Of a stretch of 64,000 bases of DNA, positions 9,121 through 17,334 are shown piece after piece. The DNA is from Bacillus infantis (GTDB taxonomy: Bacteria; Bacillota; Bacilli; Bacillales; Cytobacillaceae). The position numbers and the translations under genes are program-made. The notes beneath the pieces are model-generated. The model was not told the origin of the DNA, did not search any database, and saw nothing but the letters and a program-made list of their open reading frames with translations. The DNA lies in NCBI RefSeq assembly GCF_020171945.1, contig NZ_JAIVAP010000001.1, forward strand, positions 620,001 to 684,000, written 5' to 3'. Each line of letters starts with the position of its first letter. Positions within the stretch are counted from its first letter, which is position 1.

Positions 9121-9386
9121 TATGAGGTACAAGCTGTGCCAATTTATGGTCAGCCCTCTTCGTTATAATATGGCGGCTCCTCTCTTACCCATCCTTTGCC
9201 AGTTAAAGATTGGCGGCCAACTCCATACGAAAAATACCATGAACCGGACTTTCAACTTTTTCACATCATTCTTAATATGTAATAATGAATTTTTCTCTTC
9301 CTATTTTTTCCGCTGACGTTTCTTTTACTACCTGATAACCTTTATCTTGCCTTTCCATTTTCCTTCGCTCTTGGTAAAGTGATCAG

Positions 9387-9646
9387 TCATCGACCCTTCT
9401 CCCTTTGAAGCAAAGCTACCCGTTCCTGCAAAGCTTCAAGCAGAAACGAAACAAGATTACCGTATAAAAAGATAATAGTTCCGGCATAGAGCATAAAAAA
9501 CAGAAGCCAGCTTAGAAAGGCAGTCCCTAGTCCAGGGGCAGATTCAGTATCATAGACAGTAAAAAAACACACAGTATGGAGACGGCTGCTGAGACAGCAA
9601 ATGAAGCTGTTAATTTCTTTGAACCATATTTCTGAGCCTCAATTAT
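9387..9646 (-). pseudogene. Frameshifted small two-TM membrane protein
   Basis: Two overlapping minus-strand frames join into one sensible protein. The first reads AQKYGSKKLTASFAVSA and enters a TM helix; the second continues the TM and carries a second one (FLSWLLFFMLYAGTIIFLYG) ending LLQREKGR. They switch at a run of seven A (9561-9567); one extra base would restore the frame. The first frame also lacks a normal start: AAAGGAGG (9652-9659) is followed by ATA and ATT codons instead of ATG. Downstream (9122-9386) are short frames with stops that may be further remnants. Family unknown. Confidence 0.6.
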
Positions 9647-9681
9647 TGCGTCCTCCTTTTACCGCTCCTAAAATACCTTCA

Positions 9682-10962
9682 TTATGAAATGATACTCATT
9701 CGTGTATCTAAGTTCTCTTTAGAGTATAGGAATTTAAGCAATTTATCATAAGCATCTGTCTGAAAAATAAGCTCACTTTCATTAAAAACAAAAACTGTAT
9801 AATCGGTCAGCTCTTTTCCATTCTCCAATTTAAGAGAGTTTTCAGCTGATGTCTTCAAAACAGTTTTAATTCCCTCTTTTTTCAAAAATTCCATTTTCTC
9901 TTTTGATTTATTTCCGATAGCAAGTATGGACAGTTTACCACTTTCATTCGACAGCCAGTTACTGCCATTAAAGATTTTATCCTGTTCCTCGAGAACCCTC
10001 ACTTCTTCCAGAATTGGAAACCATAATTGACCGTCTTCTGGATATCTCGCTTTAAATGCAAGTTTCTGGCCTGTATGATACTTTGCTCCCTTATTAATCC
10101 AGAATGGAACCTCATCTATTTTAATAAAGCCCTGTTCACGGTTGACTTCGGTTACAATTCCTTCCTTGCTGGTTGCTTCAGGAAGTACATTTTCATCAAT
10201 ATATTTTTCCATCGACCCGAGTTCTTTGCTGCGGAAAACTTCTCCTTCCTCGTCCAATAGTATATAGGAAGGTACTTCTTTAATATTTAATTCTGATAGC
10301 TCTTCTTCTGCTCTTTGTAAATCTGTATACCCCCCTATTGTTATAAATGAAGGGGGATACTGCTGTAATAACTTCGCTCTTATCTCCAAATCTTTTTCCA
10401 GGGTGACCTCTTCTTCTGTTATCACGATTGAATACTGGCCTTTGAACCTTGGAAAGTAAGGTTCTTTCTGGGGCTGTTTCTCAATTTTTATAGGAAGATA
10501 ATACTCAGCTGTTTTTCCATCCTTCCAATATGCCTGTAAGACTGCTGTTTGAATTCCCTCGCCTTCACTGAATAAGCCGTTTTCTCCCAATATACTCGGC
10601 AATAAGTCAGGAAATTTTTTTCCGTTAGGCATCAGAGTGCTTTTTCCTATAAAAACAGGGATGTCAGCTTCGTCGGGAAATTCAACCTTCATTTCCTCAT
10701 TTTCGTATACATGCTGATATTTCAGAGATTTGGTAATATCCTTCATCTCTCTCTCCACGAGTCCATCATTCCACCGATAAGACCCCAAGATGGCCTGCAC
10801 CTCGGTGCCCCCGACTGTAATCACTGGCATGGGCGGCTTTTCTTCCTTAAAAACCTTTTCTTTGTCAAAATATAGCATCACCATTATGATCAATAATGCG
10901 CCGGATCCCCATAAAATGGGACGCTGCCATTTTGTGTTTCTCTTTGTACTTTTTCCTTCCAT
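9682..10962 (-). CDS. Membrane-anchored protein with a thioredoxin-like C-terminal part, unknown function
   Basis: 426 aa from ATG 10962 (GGGAGGG about 7 nt before it; a longer frame to 11100 has no ribosome site). A short basic N-terminus is followed by one TM helix (about 18-37) and a large extracytoplasmic region. Around residues 185-270, the pattern YSIVIT, FITIGGYTDLQ, IKEVPSYILLDEEGEVF suggests a thioredoxin fold with the cis-Pro loop but no CxxC, so redox activity is not expected. The C-terminal part has another alpha/beta segment (LSILAIGNKSKEKM). Not assigned to a family; standalone gene. Confidence 0.75.
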   Translation of the reverse strand: MEGKSTKRNTKWQRPILWGSGALLIIMVMLYFDKEKVFKEEKPPMPVITVGGTEVQAILGSYRWNDGLVEREMKDITKSLKYQHVYENEEMKVEFPDEADIPVFIGKSTLMPNGKKFPDLLPSILGENGLFSEGEGIQTAVLQAYWKDGKTAEYYLPIKIEKQPQKEPYFPRFKGQYSIVITEEEVTLEKDLEIRAKLLQQYPPSFITIGGYTDLQRAEEELSELNIKEVPSYILLDEEGEVFRSKELGSMEKYIDENVLPEATSKEGIVTEVNREQGFIKIDEVPFWINKGAKYHTGQKLAFKARYPEDGQLWFPILEEVRVLEEQDKIFNGSNWLSNESGKLSILAIGNKSKEKMEFLKKEGIKTVLKTSAENSLKLENGKELTDYTVFVFNESELIFQTDAYDKLLKFLYSKENLDTRMSIIS

Positions 10963-11127
10963 GAATATCCCTCCCACAGTTGTACAGCCAAACCAAGTTA
11001 CTTTATATACGAACAGGCTTCCAGAAAGTTGCGATTTTTTTCCATTATTATACCGAAAAAAGAAAAGCACTTTTCTCATTGGCTGCTGCTGCCTTGCCAT
11101 CCTTATAAGTCGTGATAAAAAACTCTT

Positions 11128-11178
11128 TCAGGAGGCGGGTTCTTCCCCGCCAGCAAAAAAGAGCGGGCCTTCCCGCCC
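11128..11178. other. Two adjacent GC-rich hairpins
   Basis: GGCGGG / CCCGCC (11133-11151 area) and GCGGG / CCCGC (11163-11176 area). The second, read on the minus strand, is followed by a T-run and looks like a terminator, but no minus-strand gene ends here. Possibly a relic of a lost gene. Confidence 0.35.
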
Positions 11179-11202
11179 CTGAATGAGGCATCAGTAGTAG
11201 AT

Positions 11203-11398
11203 TGAAAGATAGGCGGAGAAATTCCCCCTAATTTCGAAAAAACTCAAAAAATGGCTCATATAGACGGAGAATTTCCGGCTATTGACTCAAAAAACAGGAA
11301 AATGGGCTACTTCGCTTCGCTTAACCGGAAATTCTCCGCTTATTAACACCCACCTGTCCCATTTTCAGCAGCCTAACAGGAAAATCTCCGCTTATTTT
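11203..11398 (-). repeat. Dispersed four-motif element, copy 1 (CGGAGA family)
   Basis: Four near-palindromic motifs of the type CGGAGAATTTCCG begin at 11214, 11265, 11326 and 11378, i.e. spaced 51, 61 and 52 nt. Read on the minus strand, the element aligns with that at 53211-53395, whose motifs are spaced 51, 61 and 51, including the shared TTGAGTCAATA-type stretch before the third motif. It fills the space between the sigma/anti-sigma operon and the 9682-10962 gene. Confidence 0.8.
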
Positions 11399-11464
11399 AA
11401 GGCTTCCTGGTCATTCTAATTTAGATTCAATACCATAAAATGTCTATACTAAAAGAGCCAAAAG

Positions 11465-11490
11465 AAAACAGGCATCTTTCTGCCTGTTTT
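11465..11490 (-). terminator. Terminator of the ECF sigma/anti-sigma operon
   Basis: 10-bp stem AAAACAGGCA / TGCCTGTTTT with a 6-nt loop, 12 nt past the stop of the anti-sigma gene; T-rich on the minus strand. Confidence 0.85.
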
Positions 11491-11502
11491 CCTTGTAAGG
11501 AT

Positions 11503-13107
11503 TTATTTAGAGAGCGGAACGCTCCATTCTGTATCCGCCTTATAATATCGGGTTACAGATATGAGATGCAATGTCAGTTCTTCCGGCTCTTTCTCCAGAT
11601 CATACGCTTTGAGATCGAGAGAAGTTTTGAAGCGCCCATTATTGTCTTTTTCGTTTAATATGGAACCACTATGATACAGGGGATAGACATTTCCTTTATC
11701 ATCCGTCATCACCCATGACTCAAGATCAGCGGAAGGTACTTCCTTGCCACCCTCCATCTCGATTTCAAAATAGGTTTCCTTTTGAATTGGCAGCAGCGAT
11801 TTTCGCAGCGAGTAGTCATTTTTCTTCTTTGCTTCTTTGATCGTTAAGTGATTGCCTTCGTATTCAAAGCTGACTGGTTTCTTCCTGAGATCGTCCGGTT
11901 TAATTTTAATTGAAAAATCGGCTGGCAGGGTTTTGATTACGCCATCGAGTACCAGGGCATAGCTGCTTCTATTTTTCTGCGGGATAAATGATTCATTCCA
12001 TCGTACAGCCCCAAGTTCGTCAAGATCTTTGCCGGAACCTGATATGGAGCCCTCATCGCTGGGATGGCCCTGCCCCTCAGCAAAGGTATTATGCTTATAA
12101 ACAGCTTCATTTTTATCATTCACAATATGATATTGAATCGCCGTTCCGAATCCGGAGAACATCCCTACATTTTCCTTGCCAAACTTCTCTTCAAGGTCTT
12201 TAATTCTGGCTTCCACTCCAGCTTTTTCCTCTTTCGTGAAAGCTGTCTCATAGATCAGCTCGTTTGAAGAAGGTGCAAATTGCACTTCCTTGAGGTTAAT
12301 GGAGACTCCATTGGAAGTGGTGCTGTGCCCATCAAGCGCCAGCCTGCTGGTATACTTTTGTTTTTCCTTCAAATCAACAGGAACTTCAACATTCCAGTTC
12401 CCCTGTTTTCCGTTCAGCTCCTTAAGATCAATTTTAACGAGGACGTTTTCCAAGTCGTTCCGATCCCTCAATGAGAACTCTATCAATCCATACTCGGAGT
12501 CTTCTGTCCAGCGCATCGCGTGGCCTTCAATTTCTTTGCCGTTCTGGTCATATGCTGCGATCCTGTTTTCTGTGTCATCCATACTGATACTGGTATCAAG
12601 CGGTTTGCCGTTTGAATCCAATACTTTAAAAGAAAGCGCAATTCTTGATGTATCCGCGACTACATCCTCTATCTTGAACGTTGTGTTCTGATCTGTTGCA
12701 GCAATATCCACCCGGGTCGCCAGTCCTTCTTGAGATGCCAGTCTCAGACCGTCATCTACCTCACTGGAGGAAAATAACCCTCCCACCCAGTCTGCAAAAC
12801 CGGGGACCGTGCTGATTCCTGCAGCCAGGAGCAGCCCGGCTGCCGCTGCGGCAATCCGTTTCCCTGGGACAAACTTTCTTTTTGGTCTGTATGATTCAAG
12901 CTGCCCAATGATGACATCTGCAAAATCGTCGGGAAGCTTTGGCATCTGCAGGGTTTCTTTCATGAATTCAGCTTCATGTTCAAATAAACCAGCAACTTCA
13001 GCACAAGACTGACAGCCTGCGATATGGCTTTTCAGTTCAGACTGTTCCTTTTCGGTTAAAAGATGATCGGTATATTGAGAGATTTTATCCGCCGTTGGAC
13101 AATTCAT
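11503..13107 (-). CDS. Anti-sigma factor with zinc-binding N-terminus and DUF4179
   Basis: 534-aa membrane protein. The N-terminal cytoplasmic segment carries the ZAS-type zinc motif HIAGCQSC (about residues 28-35). A basic stretch and single TM follow (about 84-102, ending in VPGFADWVGGLFSS), then a long extracytoplasmic region whose first part matches DUF4179 anti-sigma proteins (DDGLRLASQEGL, VADTSRIALSF). It should bind the ECF sigma factor encoded just upstream and release it on an envelope signal. The two genes overlap by 23 nt. The inducing signal cannot be read from the sequence. Confidence 0.88.
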   Translation of the reverse strand: MNCPTADKISQYTDHLLTEKEQSELKSHIAGCQSCAEVAGLFEHEAEFMKETLQMPKLPDDFADVIIGQLESYRPKRKFVPGKRIAAAAAGLLLAAGISTVPGFADWVGGLFSSSEVDDGLRLASQEGLATRVDIAATDQNTTFKIEDVVADTSRIALSFKVLDSNGKPLDTSISMDDTENRIAAYDQNGKEIEGHAMRWTEDSEYGLIEFSLRDRNDLENVLVKIDLKELNGKQGNWNVEVPVDLKEKQKYTSRLALDGHSTTSNGVSINLKEVQFAPSSNELIYETAFTKEEKAGVEARIKDLEEKFGKENVGMFSGFGTAIQYHIVNDKNEAVYKHNTFAEGQGHPSDEGSISGSGKDLDELGAVRWNESFIPQKNRSSYALVLDGVIKTLPADFSIKIKPDDLRKKPVSFEYEGNHLTIKEAKKKNDYSLRKSLLPIQKETYFEIEMEGGKEVPSADLESWVMTDDKGNVYPLYHSGSILNEKDNNGRFKTSLDLKAYDLEKEPEELTLHLISVTRYYKADTEWSVPLSK

Positions 13108-13651
13108 TATAATAGCCTCCCTGTTTTTTGACTGTTTCCCTCATTTTCTTTTTGGCCCTGTGAAGCTTGTTCCGGACCATGGATAAGGGCATGCCTGTCG
13201 TTTCAGCAATTTCCTCATACGGCAATTCATTGGCATATCGAAGGAGTATAATAATCCTTTCATCCTCCGGCAGTGTGCTGATCAGCTTTTCAACCTGCCT
13301 GTTTTGCTCTTTTTTCAGAAGAATTACTTCCGGGTGCTTTGTGTTGATGGCAGAGGCCTCGTTTATTTCCGCCTGCTTGATTTGGGACCTTTTCTTCCTG
13401 AATTCATCCATGCAGTGATTCACCGCCACCCTGTAAAGCCAGCTGGAAAATGCCCCTTTCTGGTCATACTTGCCTAGCTGGTTGTAAATTTTGATAAATG
13501 CCTCCTGGACCAGATCCTGGGCATCCTGCGGGTTTTTTGTCATCCTCAGTATCGTTGCGTACAAAGGGTTTTTGTATTTATTGATGATATGCCCGTAAGC
13601 CTGCTTGTTTCCGGCCAGCACCTGCTTTATCCATATTGCTTCCTCTTCCAT
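13085..13651 (-). CDS. ECF sigma factor (sigma-70 group 4)
   Basis: 188-aa extracytoplasmic-function sigma factor. Region 2 (about residues 25-95) has DAQDLVQEAFIKIY and FSSWLYRVAVNHCMDE; region 4 (about 128-178) has LPEDERIIILLRYANEL and the helix-turn-helix YEEIAETTGMPLSMVRNKLHRAKKK. Start ATG 13651 has GGAGGT about 5 nt upstream. Co-transcribed with its DUF4179 anti-sigma factor. I do not find a convincing ECF-type AAC/CGTC promoter upstream, so autoregulation is not shown. Confidence 0.95.
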   Translation of the reverse strand: MEEEAIWIKQVLAGNKQAYGHIINKYKNPLYATILRMTKNPQDAQDLVQEAFIKIYNQLGKYDQKGAFSSWLYRVAVNHCMDEFRKKRSQIKQAEINEASAINTKHPEVILLKKEQNRQVEKLISTLPEDERIIILLRYANELPYEEIAETTGMPLSMVRNKLHRAKKKMRETVKKQGGYYNELSNGG

Positions 13652-13736
13652 ATGTACCTCCCGTTCCTTCTCCTGTCCTTTTGTCCGATTCTTCTATAAT
13701 AACGGATACAGAGGTAAAAAAATCTCAAGTTTTTTC

Positions 13737-13770
13737 AAAAAAAAAATAGCAGCTGCAGGATATCTGCAGC
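13737..13770 (-). terminator. Terminator of the XRE/membrane-protein operon
   Basis: Minus-strand stem GCTGCAG / CTGCAGC followed closely by a run of ten T residues, 14 nt after the stop at 13784. Confidence 0.8.
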
Positions 13771-13783
13771 CGCCTTACTATTT

Positions 13784-14254
13784 TCACAAACTTTTTCGTA
13801 TGGACAGATAATAAGAAAGCATCTGAATGGCCGGGATCAGCAGAATGACCAGAATCGGGTAGAACGGGACTTTATCCTCGAGCAAAGGATAGAAAAGCAT
13901 AAGGGCCGCTGTGAGGGGCACCGCAAAATACAGGGAGATATATGAGCTTCTGCAGGCTCTGGCAGTCATCATTTTTTCCCGTTCATCCTGTTCCTCGAAC
14001 TCAGGCGGCAGGAGAAGCAGAGCACTGATACTTGACCGCTTTTTTTTGTTCTTGCTGTAAAGAACCCCGCTGATCACTCCCCCTATCAGCAAAAAAACTG
14101 CAACCGGCGTGAAATTGATTGTCAGTGACCAGGGCGGCTCAGGATTCCGCAGCACTTCCGCAAACTGGGTCTGGGCATCGTACATCGCAATCATGGCCCA
14201 GGCAAACAGGGCATATAAAACAAAGCTTAATAAAACTGTCCGATTCGTTTTCAA
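13784..14254 (-). CDS. Four-TM membrane protein paired with an XRE regulator
   Basis: 156 aa with four predicted TM helices (about residues 8-26, 48-68, 107-125, 130-148) and a charged cytoplasmic loop (FEEQDEREKMM). Such small DUF2178/DUF3169-like proteins are common next to XRE regulators in Bacilli. The start is TTG 14254, overlapping the upstream XRE stop by 4 nt (TTGA), with GGAGGAAG as ribosome site. Function unknown; the pairing suggests the regulator controls, or is held by, this membrane protein. Confidence 0.8.
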   Translation of the reverse strand: MKTNRTVLLSFVLYALFAWAMIAMYDAQTQFAEVLRNPEPPWSLTINFTPVAVFLLIGGVISGVLYSKNKKKRSSISALLLLPPEFEEQDEREKMMTARACRSSYISLYFAVPLTAALMLFYPLLEDKVPFYPILVILLIPAIQMLSYYLSIRKSL

Positions 14255-14463
14255 CTTTCTTCCTCCTTTATTAGCCAGAATACTTCTTCCATCTTCAGCT
14301 GGAATGCCTCACATATCTTCAGGGCAAGCAGCAGTGATGGGATATAGTCCCCTTTTTCAAGTGCCGCGATAGTCTGCCTAGTCACACCGGCAGACTGGGC
14401 CAGCATTTCCTGTGTCCAGCTGTTTCTCGCACGGAGTTCTTTGACACGATTGCCGATTTCCAT
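14251..14463 (-). CDS. XRE-family transcriptional regulator
   Basis: 70-aa single-domain HTH protein (MEIGNRVKELR, then the helix-turn-helix LAQSAGVTRQTIAALEKG). It is of the short YozG/YgzD type found beside small membrane proteins. ATG 14463 is chosen because GAGGTG lies 5 nt before it; the longer frame to 14511 lacks a ribosome site. Translationally coupled to the membrane-protein gene. Confidence 0.9.
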   Translation of the reverse strand: MEIGNRVKELRARNSWTQEMLAQSAGVTRQTIAALEKGDYIPSLLLALKICEAFQLKMEEVFWLIKEEES

Positions 14464-14612
14464 AGTGCACCTCATCCAACTTAACATCTTTGAGTCAATT
14501 GTATAAAACACTTAACATTATGTAAAGCCTATTTAACATTATTTTATGGCGATGTATAACTTTTTTGTTTTTGGAAAAATTACTCACGAATATAAATTTA
14601 GGAGGTATTTGA

Positions 14613-15203
14613 ATGAAAAAATTAAAATGGCTTTTAATAGGCGCGGCTGCGTCTGTGCTGATTACCGGCTGTGCCTCAACCAACCAGGGCAGCCAGGATG
14701 GAAATGACGGCCAATCCGGCACATTATCCATGAGGAATGTCACCGACAGCGATGTAACTGACAATGACAATAACTTATTGGACGACGAACAGAATAACAA
14801 CAAACAGTATAACAATGGACTGAATGACAACGGGCAGAACGGCAGTGAAGAGAATGGCAGCGATCAGAATGATCTCCGCAATTCAGAAGATGCCCAGCAG
14901 AAAGTTGAAGCCATGAAAGAAGTTGATAATGCAGTAGTCATTACTGCCGGAAGCAAGGCATATGCAGCTGTAAAGCTCGCAAATGGGGGAAAAGGCGATG
15001 TCAATGATGAAATGAAAAAGAAGGTTTCCGATCAGGTTCAGGCAGCAGATCAGAATATCAATGAAGTGTTTGTTTCAAGCAATCCTGATTTTATGGAACG
15101 TATGCGCGGGTATAGGGATGATATTCAGAATGGAAACCCTGTAAGAGGATTGTTTGATCAATTTTCCGAAACGGTGCAAAGAATCTTCCCTGAATCACGA
15201 TAA
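14613..15203 (+). CDS. YhcN/YlaJ-family sporulation lipoprotein
   Basis: 196-aa lipoprotein: signal peptide with lipobox ITGCAS (Cys about residue 20), a 60-residue Asn/Asp/Gln-rich low-complexity linker, and a C-terminal YhcN/YlaJ domain (VEAMKEVDNAVVITAGSKAY, then DMFM-type NPDFMERMRGYRDDI). Family members in B. subtilis are spore inner-membrane or cortex lipoproteins. Ribosome site AGGAGG upstream of ATG 14613. Monocistronic. Confidence 0.88.
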   Translation: MKKLKWLLIGAAASVLITGCASTNQGSQDGNDGQSGTLSMRNVTDSDVTDNDNNLLDDEQNNNKQYNNGLNDNGQNGSEENGSDQNDLRNSEDAQQKVEAMKEVDNAVVITAGSKAYAAVKLANGGKGDVNDEMKKKVSDQVQAADQNINEVFVSSNPDFMERMRGYRDDIQNGNPVRGLFDQFSETVQRIFPESR

Positions 15204-15210
15204 CAGTAAA

Positions 15211-15239
15211 TAGCCCGTTTCCGAAAAGGAAGCGGGCTA
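15211..15239. terminator. Hairpin between convergent genes
   Basis: 12-bp stem TAGCCCGTTTCC / GGAAGCGGGCTA (one G-U pair). The T-tract is weak on both strands. Probably ends the lipoprotein gene and the peptidase gene that converge here. Confidence 0.6.
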
Positions 15240-15261
15240 TTAGAATTAATATTTGTTTAGT

Positions 15262-15979
15262 TTAACTTAAACTGTTTACTGATTCCGCCAGATAAATGCG
15301 ATCAAGTCTTGTTTCTTCAGCTTTATGATCCTTCACTTCTATGTAATATGCACTGGCGTTCTTTCGGGAGCTGACCGTTTTATAAAGCTCTTCATTCACA
15401 AAATGGAGTGCAGCCCCATCATCTGCTGCATAGCCAGGCATTATGAGCGCTTCCCTGATATGCTGCCTGTAAGCAGGCTTTCTCTTATTCTCCCCATCAT
15501 AATGCGGGCAATGGCTGCCTTTTAGGATGCCCAGACCTTTTATAGGATATAGCGGCCCGTTAAGCGGATCTGTCAGGCCCTCTTCAAACCAGCAGATGCT
15601 CCCTGCGCTTATGCCTGCCAAAATGATCCCTTTTTGATAGCATTGGATCAGCAGCTCATCAAGCCCCCATTCTTTCCAAAGAATCATCATATTGCGGGTA
15701 TTCCCGCCTCCAACGTAGATGATGTCCTGGTTCAGCAACAATTCCTCTTCGCTATTGAAGTTTGGCTCAAACAGCGGAAAGATGGGAGGGATTGCACTCA
15801 AGGGTCTCAAAAGCTTTGTAAAAAGCGTCTATGTAGCTTTGCTGATCCCCGCTTGCTGTGGGCAGAAAGCATATTTTGGGTTTGTTATTTTGCGCTTGCT
15901 CTAAGATATATTGATCAAGAAGGAGGTTTTCAGGTTCCATGGAAAATCCTCCACCTCCCATTGCGATAATCTGTCTCAT
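15262..15979 (-). pseudogene. Peptidase E (S51 family), single-base frameshift
   Basis: The N-terminal 70 residues (MRQIIAMGGGGFSMEP ... ECNPSHLS) end at a premature stop. The next frame carries the rest of an S51 dipeptidase: YVGGGNTRNMM, the nucleophile motif GISAGSICW, and SHCPHYDGE. The join lies at about 15775, where removing one G gives the expected HLSLFEPNF. The full protein would be about 238 aa, normal for peptidase E/YgaJ-like enzymes. Start ATG 15979 follows a GAGAGGAAAT site. Either a recent pseudogene or a sequence error; the catalytic Ser codon is intact. Confidence 0.85.
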
Positions 15980-15996
15980 TTTTTCATTTCCTCTCT

Positions 15997-16617
15997 TTAT
16001 GAATCTGAAATCTCAACTTCAGCGTCTGTAATGATGCCTTGTTTGACATAGTGAATCAGCTTTTCCGCTTCCCTCTTTGCCCTCAGCCTGCCTGCCTCTG
16101 AAAGCTGCCAATTCCCTTCCCTTGTATGCATATCATCCACAGGGCAAAGCGAGTATTGTATCCAGCCCGGCATATAAGTTTTCATGGTCAGATGTGCCCT
16201 TCTTATATGGTAGGAAGCTGTAACAACCAATATCCGTTCTATTTTGTGGAGATTGAATTCCCGGTCAAGGACCAGCAGTGAGGCAAGCACATTTTCCTTT
16301 GTGTGGAGAGATTGATCTTCTATTAAAATATCTCCTGCCGGGATTCCAAGTGCCAGAGCTTTCTCTTTTAAAAGCTCTGCCTCGCATAGCTTAGACGGTG
16401 CCCAAACAACACCGCCTGAAAAAAGAAGCTTGCCTGCCCTGCCGCTCCTGTAAAGCTCAAGCGCCTTTGGAAGCCTGTATTCAGCAGCCTTGCTGCTCCC
16501 CAGGACGAATATGCAATCTCCCGATCCTTTGTCATCCGCGATATTTTTATAAAGAAGATCCCCGATCTGCCTGTCTGACAATTGATTGAAATCGAGTTTT
16601 GATATTAGTGTTTTCAT
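15997..16617 (-). CDS. YdcF-like protein (DUF218)
   Basis: 206-aa soluble protein with DUF218 signatures: IFVLGSSKAAEYR near the N-terminus, LLFSGGV, the acidic LIEDQSLHTKENV motif, and VVTASYHIRRA. E. coli YdcF binds S-adenosylmethionine; other members are linked to vancomycin sensitivity. ATG 16617 is chosen over GTG 16626 because AGAGGTG is then 6 nt away. It precedes the peptidase E gene with a 17-nt gap, so the two form an operon. Confidence 0.85.
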   Translation of the reverse strand: MKTLISKLDFNQLSDRQIGDLLYKNIADDKGSGDCIFVLGSSKAAEYRLPKALELYRSGRAGKLLFSGGVVWAPSKLCEAELLKEKALALGIPAGDILIEDQSLHTKENVLASLLVLDREFNLHKIERILVVTASYHIRRAHLTMKTYMPGWIQYSLCPVDDMHTREGNWQLSEAGRLRAKREAEKLIHYVKQGIITDAEVEISDS

Positions 16618-16699
16618 GGATTGCACCTCTTTAACTCGCTAATATTCTATTCTTCATCCTCACTGAAATTCCTGTCGAGCAAAATTTTTATGTAATAAA

Positions 16700-16726
16700 G
16701 GCGGGCCGCTTTTCCGCTGTCCCGCC
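16700..16726 (-). terminator. Hairpin after the FGFGRP-repeat gene
   Basis: GGCGGG / CCCGCC outer stem with an inner GC pairing region, 11 nt after the stop at 16738 on the minus strand; T-rich but interrupted tail. Confidence 0.6.
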
Positions 16727-16737
16727 TCATGCCTTTT

Positions 16738-17079
16738 TTAATAAAAGTATGGGTAAGGTGCATAAGGATACGGGTAAGGATAGCCATATCCATATCCATA
16801 CGGGCCGGCGAGCGCGCTTCCTAAGAGCAGGCCTCCTGCAAGGCCTCCAAGGAATGGAAAACCGAAGCCAAAGCCAAATGGACGGCCGAACCCAAAGCCA
16901 AATGGACGGCCGAACCCAAAGCCAAATGGACGGCCGAACCCAAAGCCAAACGGACGGCCAAACCCAAACGGACGGCCGAAGCCAAATCTTCCAAACCGCG
17001 GGCGGCCAAATCCAAAGCGGCTTAAATCTTCATAAGAAGCTGCGTCAGGGCTATACATGTACTGCTGTTGATTCATCAT
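16738..17079 (-). CDS. FGFGRP-repeat protein, possibly a spore surface protein
   Basis: 113 aa. After a 25-residue hydrophilic start (MMNQQQYMYSPDA) come repeats of FGFGRP, a short hydrophobic glycine stretch (LGGLAGGLLLG), and a C-terminal tail of YGYGYPYPYPYAPY. Low-complexity Gly/Phe/Tyr/Pro proteins of this kind are typical of Bacillus spore coat or cortex-associated proteins, but that role is inferred. ATG 17079 follows GAGGAGAAGG. Tandem 24-nt DNA repeats underlie the protein repeats, so length is likely to vary between strains. Confidence 0.75.
   Translation of the reverse strand: MMNQQQYMYSPDAASYEDLSRFGFGRPRFGRFGFGRPFGFGRPFGFGFGRPFGFGFGRPFGFGFGRPFGFGFGFPFLGGLAGGLLLGSALAGPYGYGYGYPYPYPYAPYPYFY
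16864..16980 (-). repeat. 24-nt tandem repeats inside the FGFGRP gene
   Basis: Four to five near-identical 24-nt units (GCCAAATGGACGGCCGAACC plus AAA, + strand) encode repeated FGFGRPFG. They keep the reading frame. Confidence 0.9.
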
Positions 17080-17250
17080 ACCTTCTCCTCTCATATTCTA
17101 TCTTTAATTTCCATTTAAGGGGCAGCATATATAGATGTGAAAGCCCCCTCCTCGTATAGGTTTCAGTCTAGAATATGTTAAAGAAGGCAATGTTGAATAG
17201 ACATATACCCAAAACCAGCGAGAAATTTCTTTTACCCTCTCATTTTAAAT

Positions 17251-17277
17251 AAGAACCTGCTGCAACGGCAGGTTCTT
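17251..17277 (-). terminator. Terminator-like hairpin after the MATE gene
   Basis: 10-bp perfect stem AAGAACCTGC / GCAGGTTCTT, 58 nt past the MATE stop; the T-run is weak. Confidence 0.6.
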
Positions 17278-17334
17278 AAAGTAATTATTTTAACAGCTTT
17301 GCCATTATATATTCATCATGATAGTTACCATCAA

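Noticed and set aside
9107-9316. 69-aa plus-strand frame after the YlbF-like gene
   Set aside because: Starts inside the terminator hairpin, has no ribosome site and no family resemblance.
13670-13740. ECF autoregulatory promoter before the sigma gene
   Set aside because: I looked for an AAC/CGTC-type pair and found none at a valid spacing.
16749-17159. 136-aa plus-strand frame rich in DGRTQSQM repeats
   Set aside because: It is the complement of the 24-nt repeats of the FGFGRP gene, which has a proper ribosome site and start.
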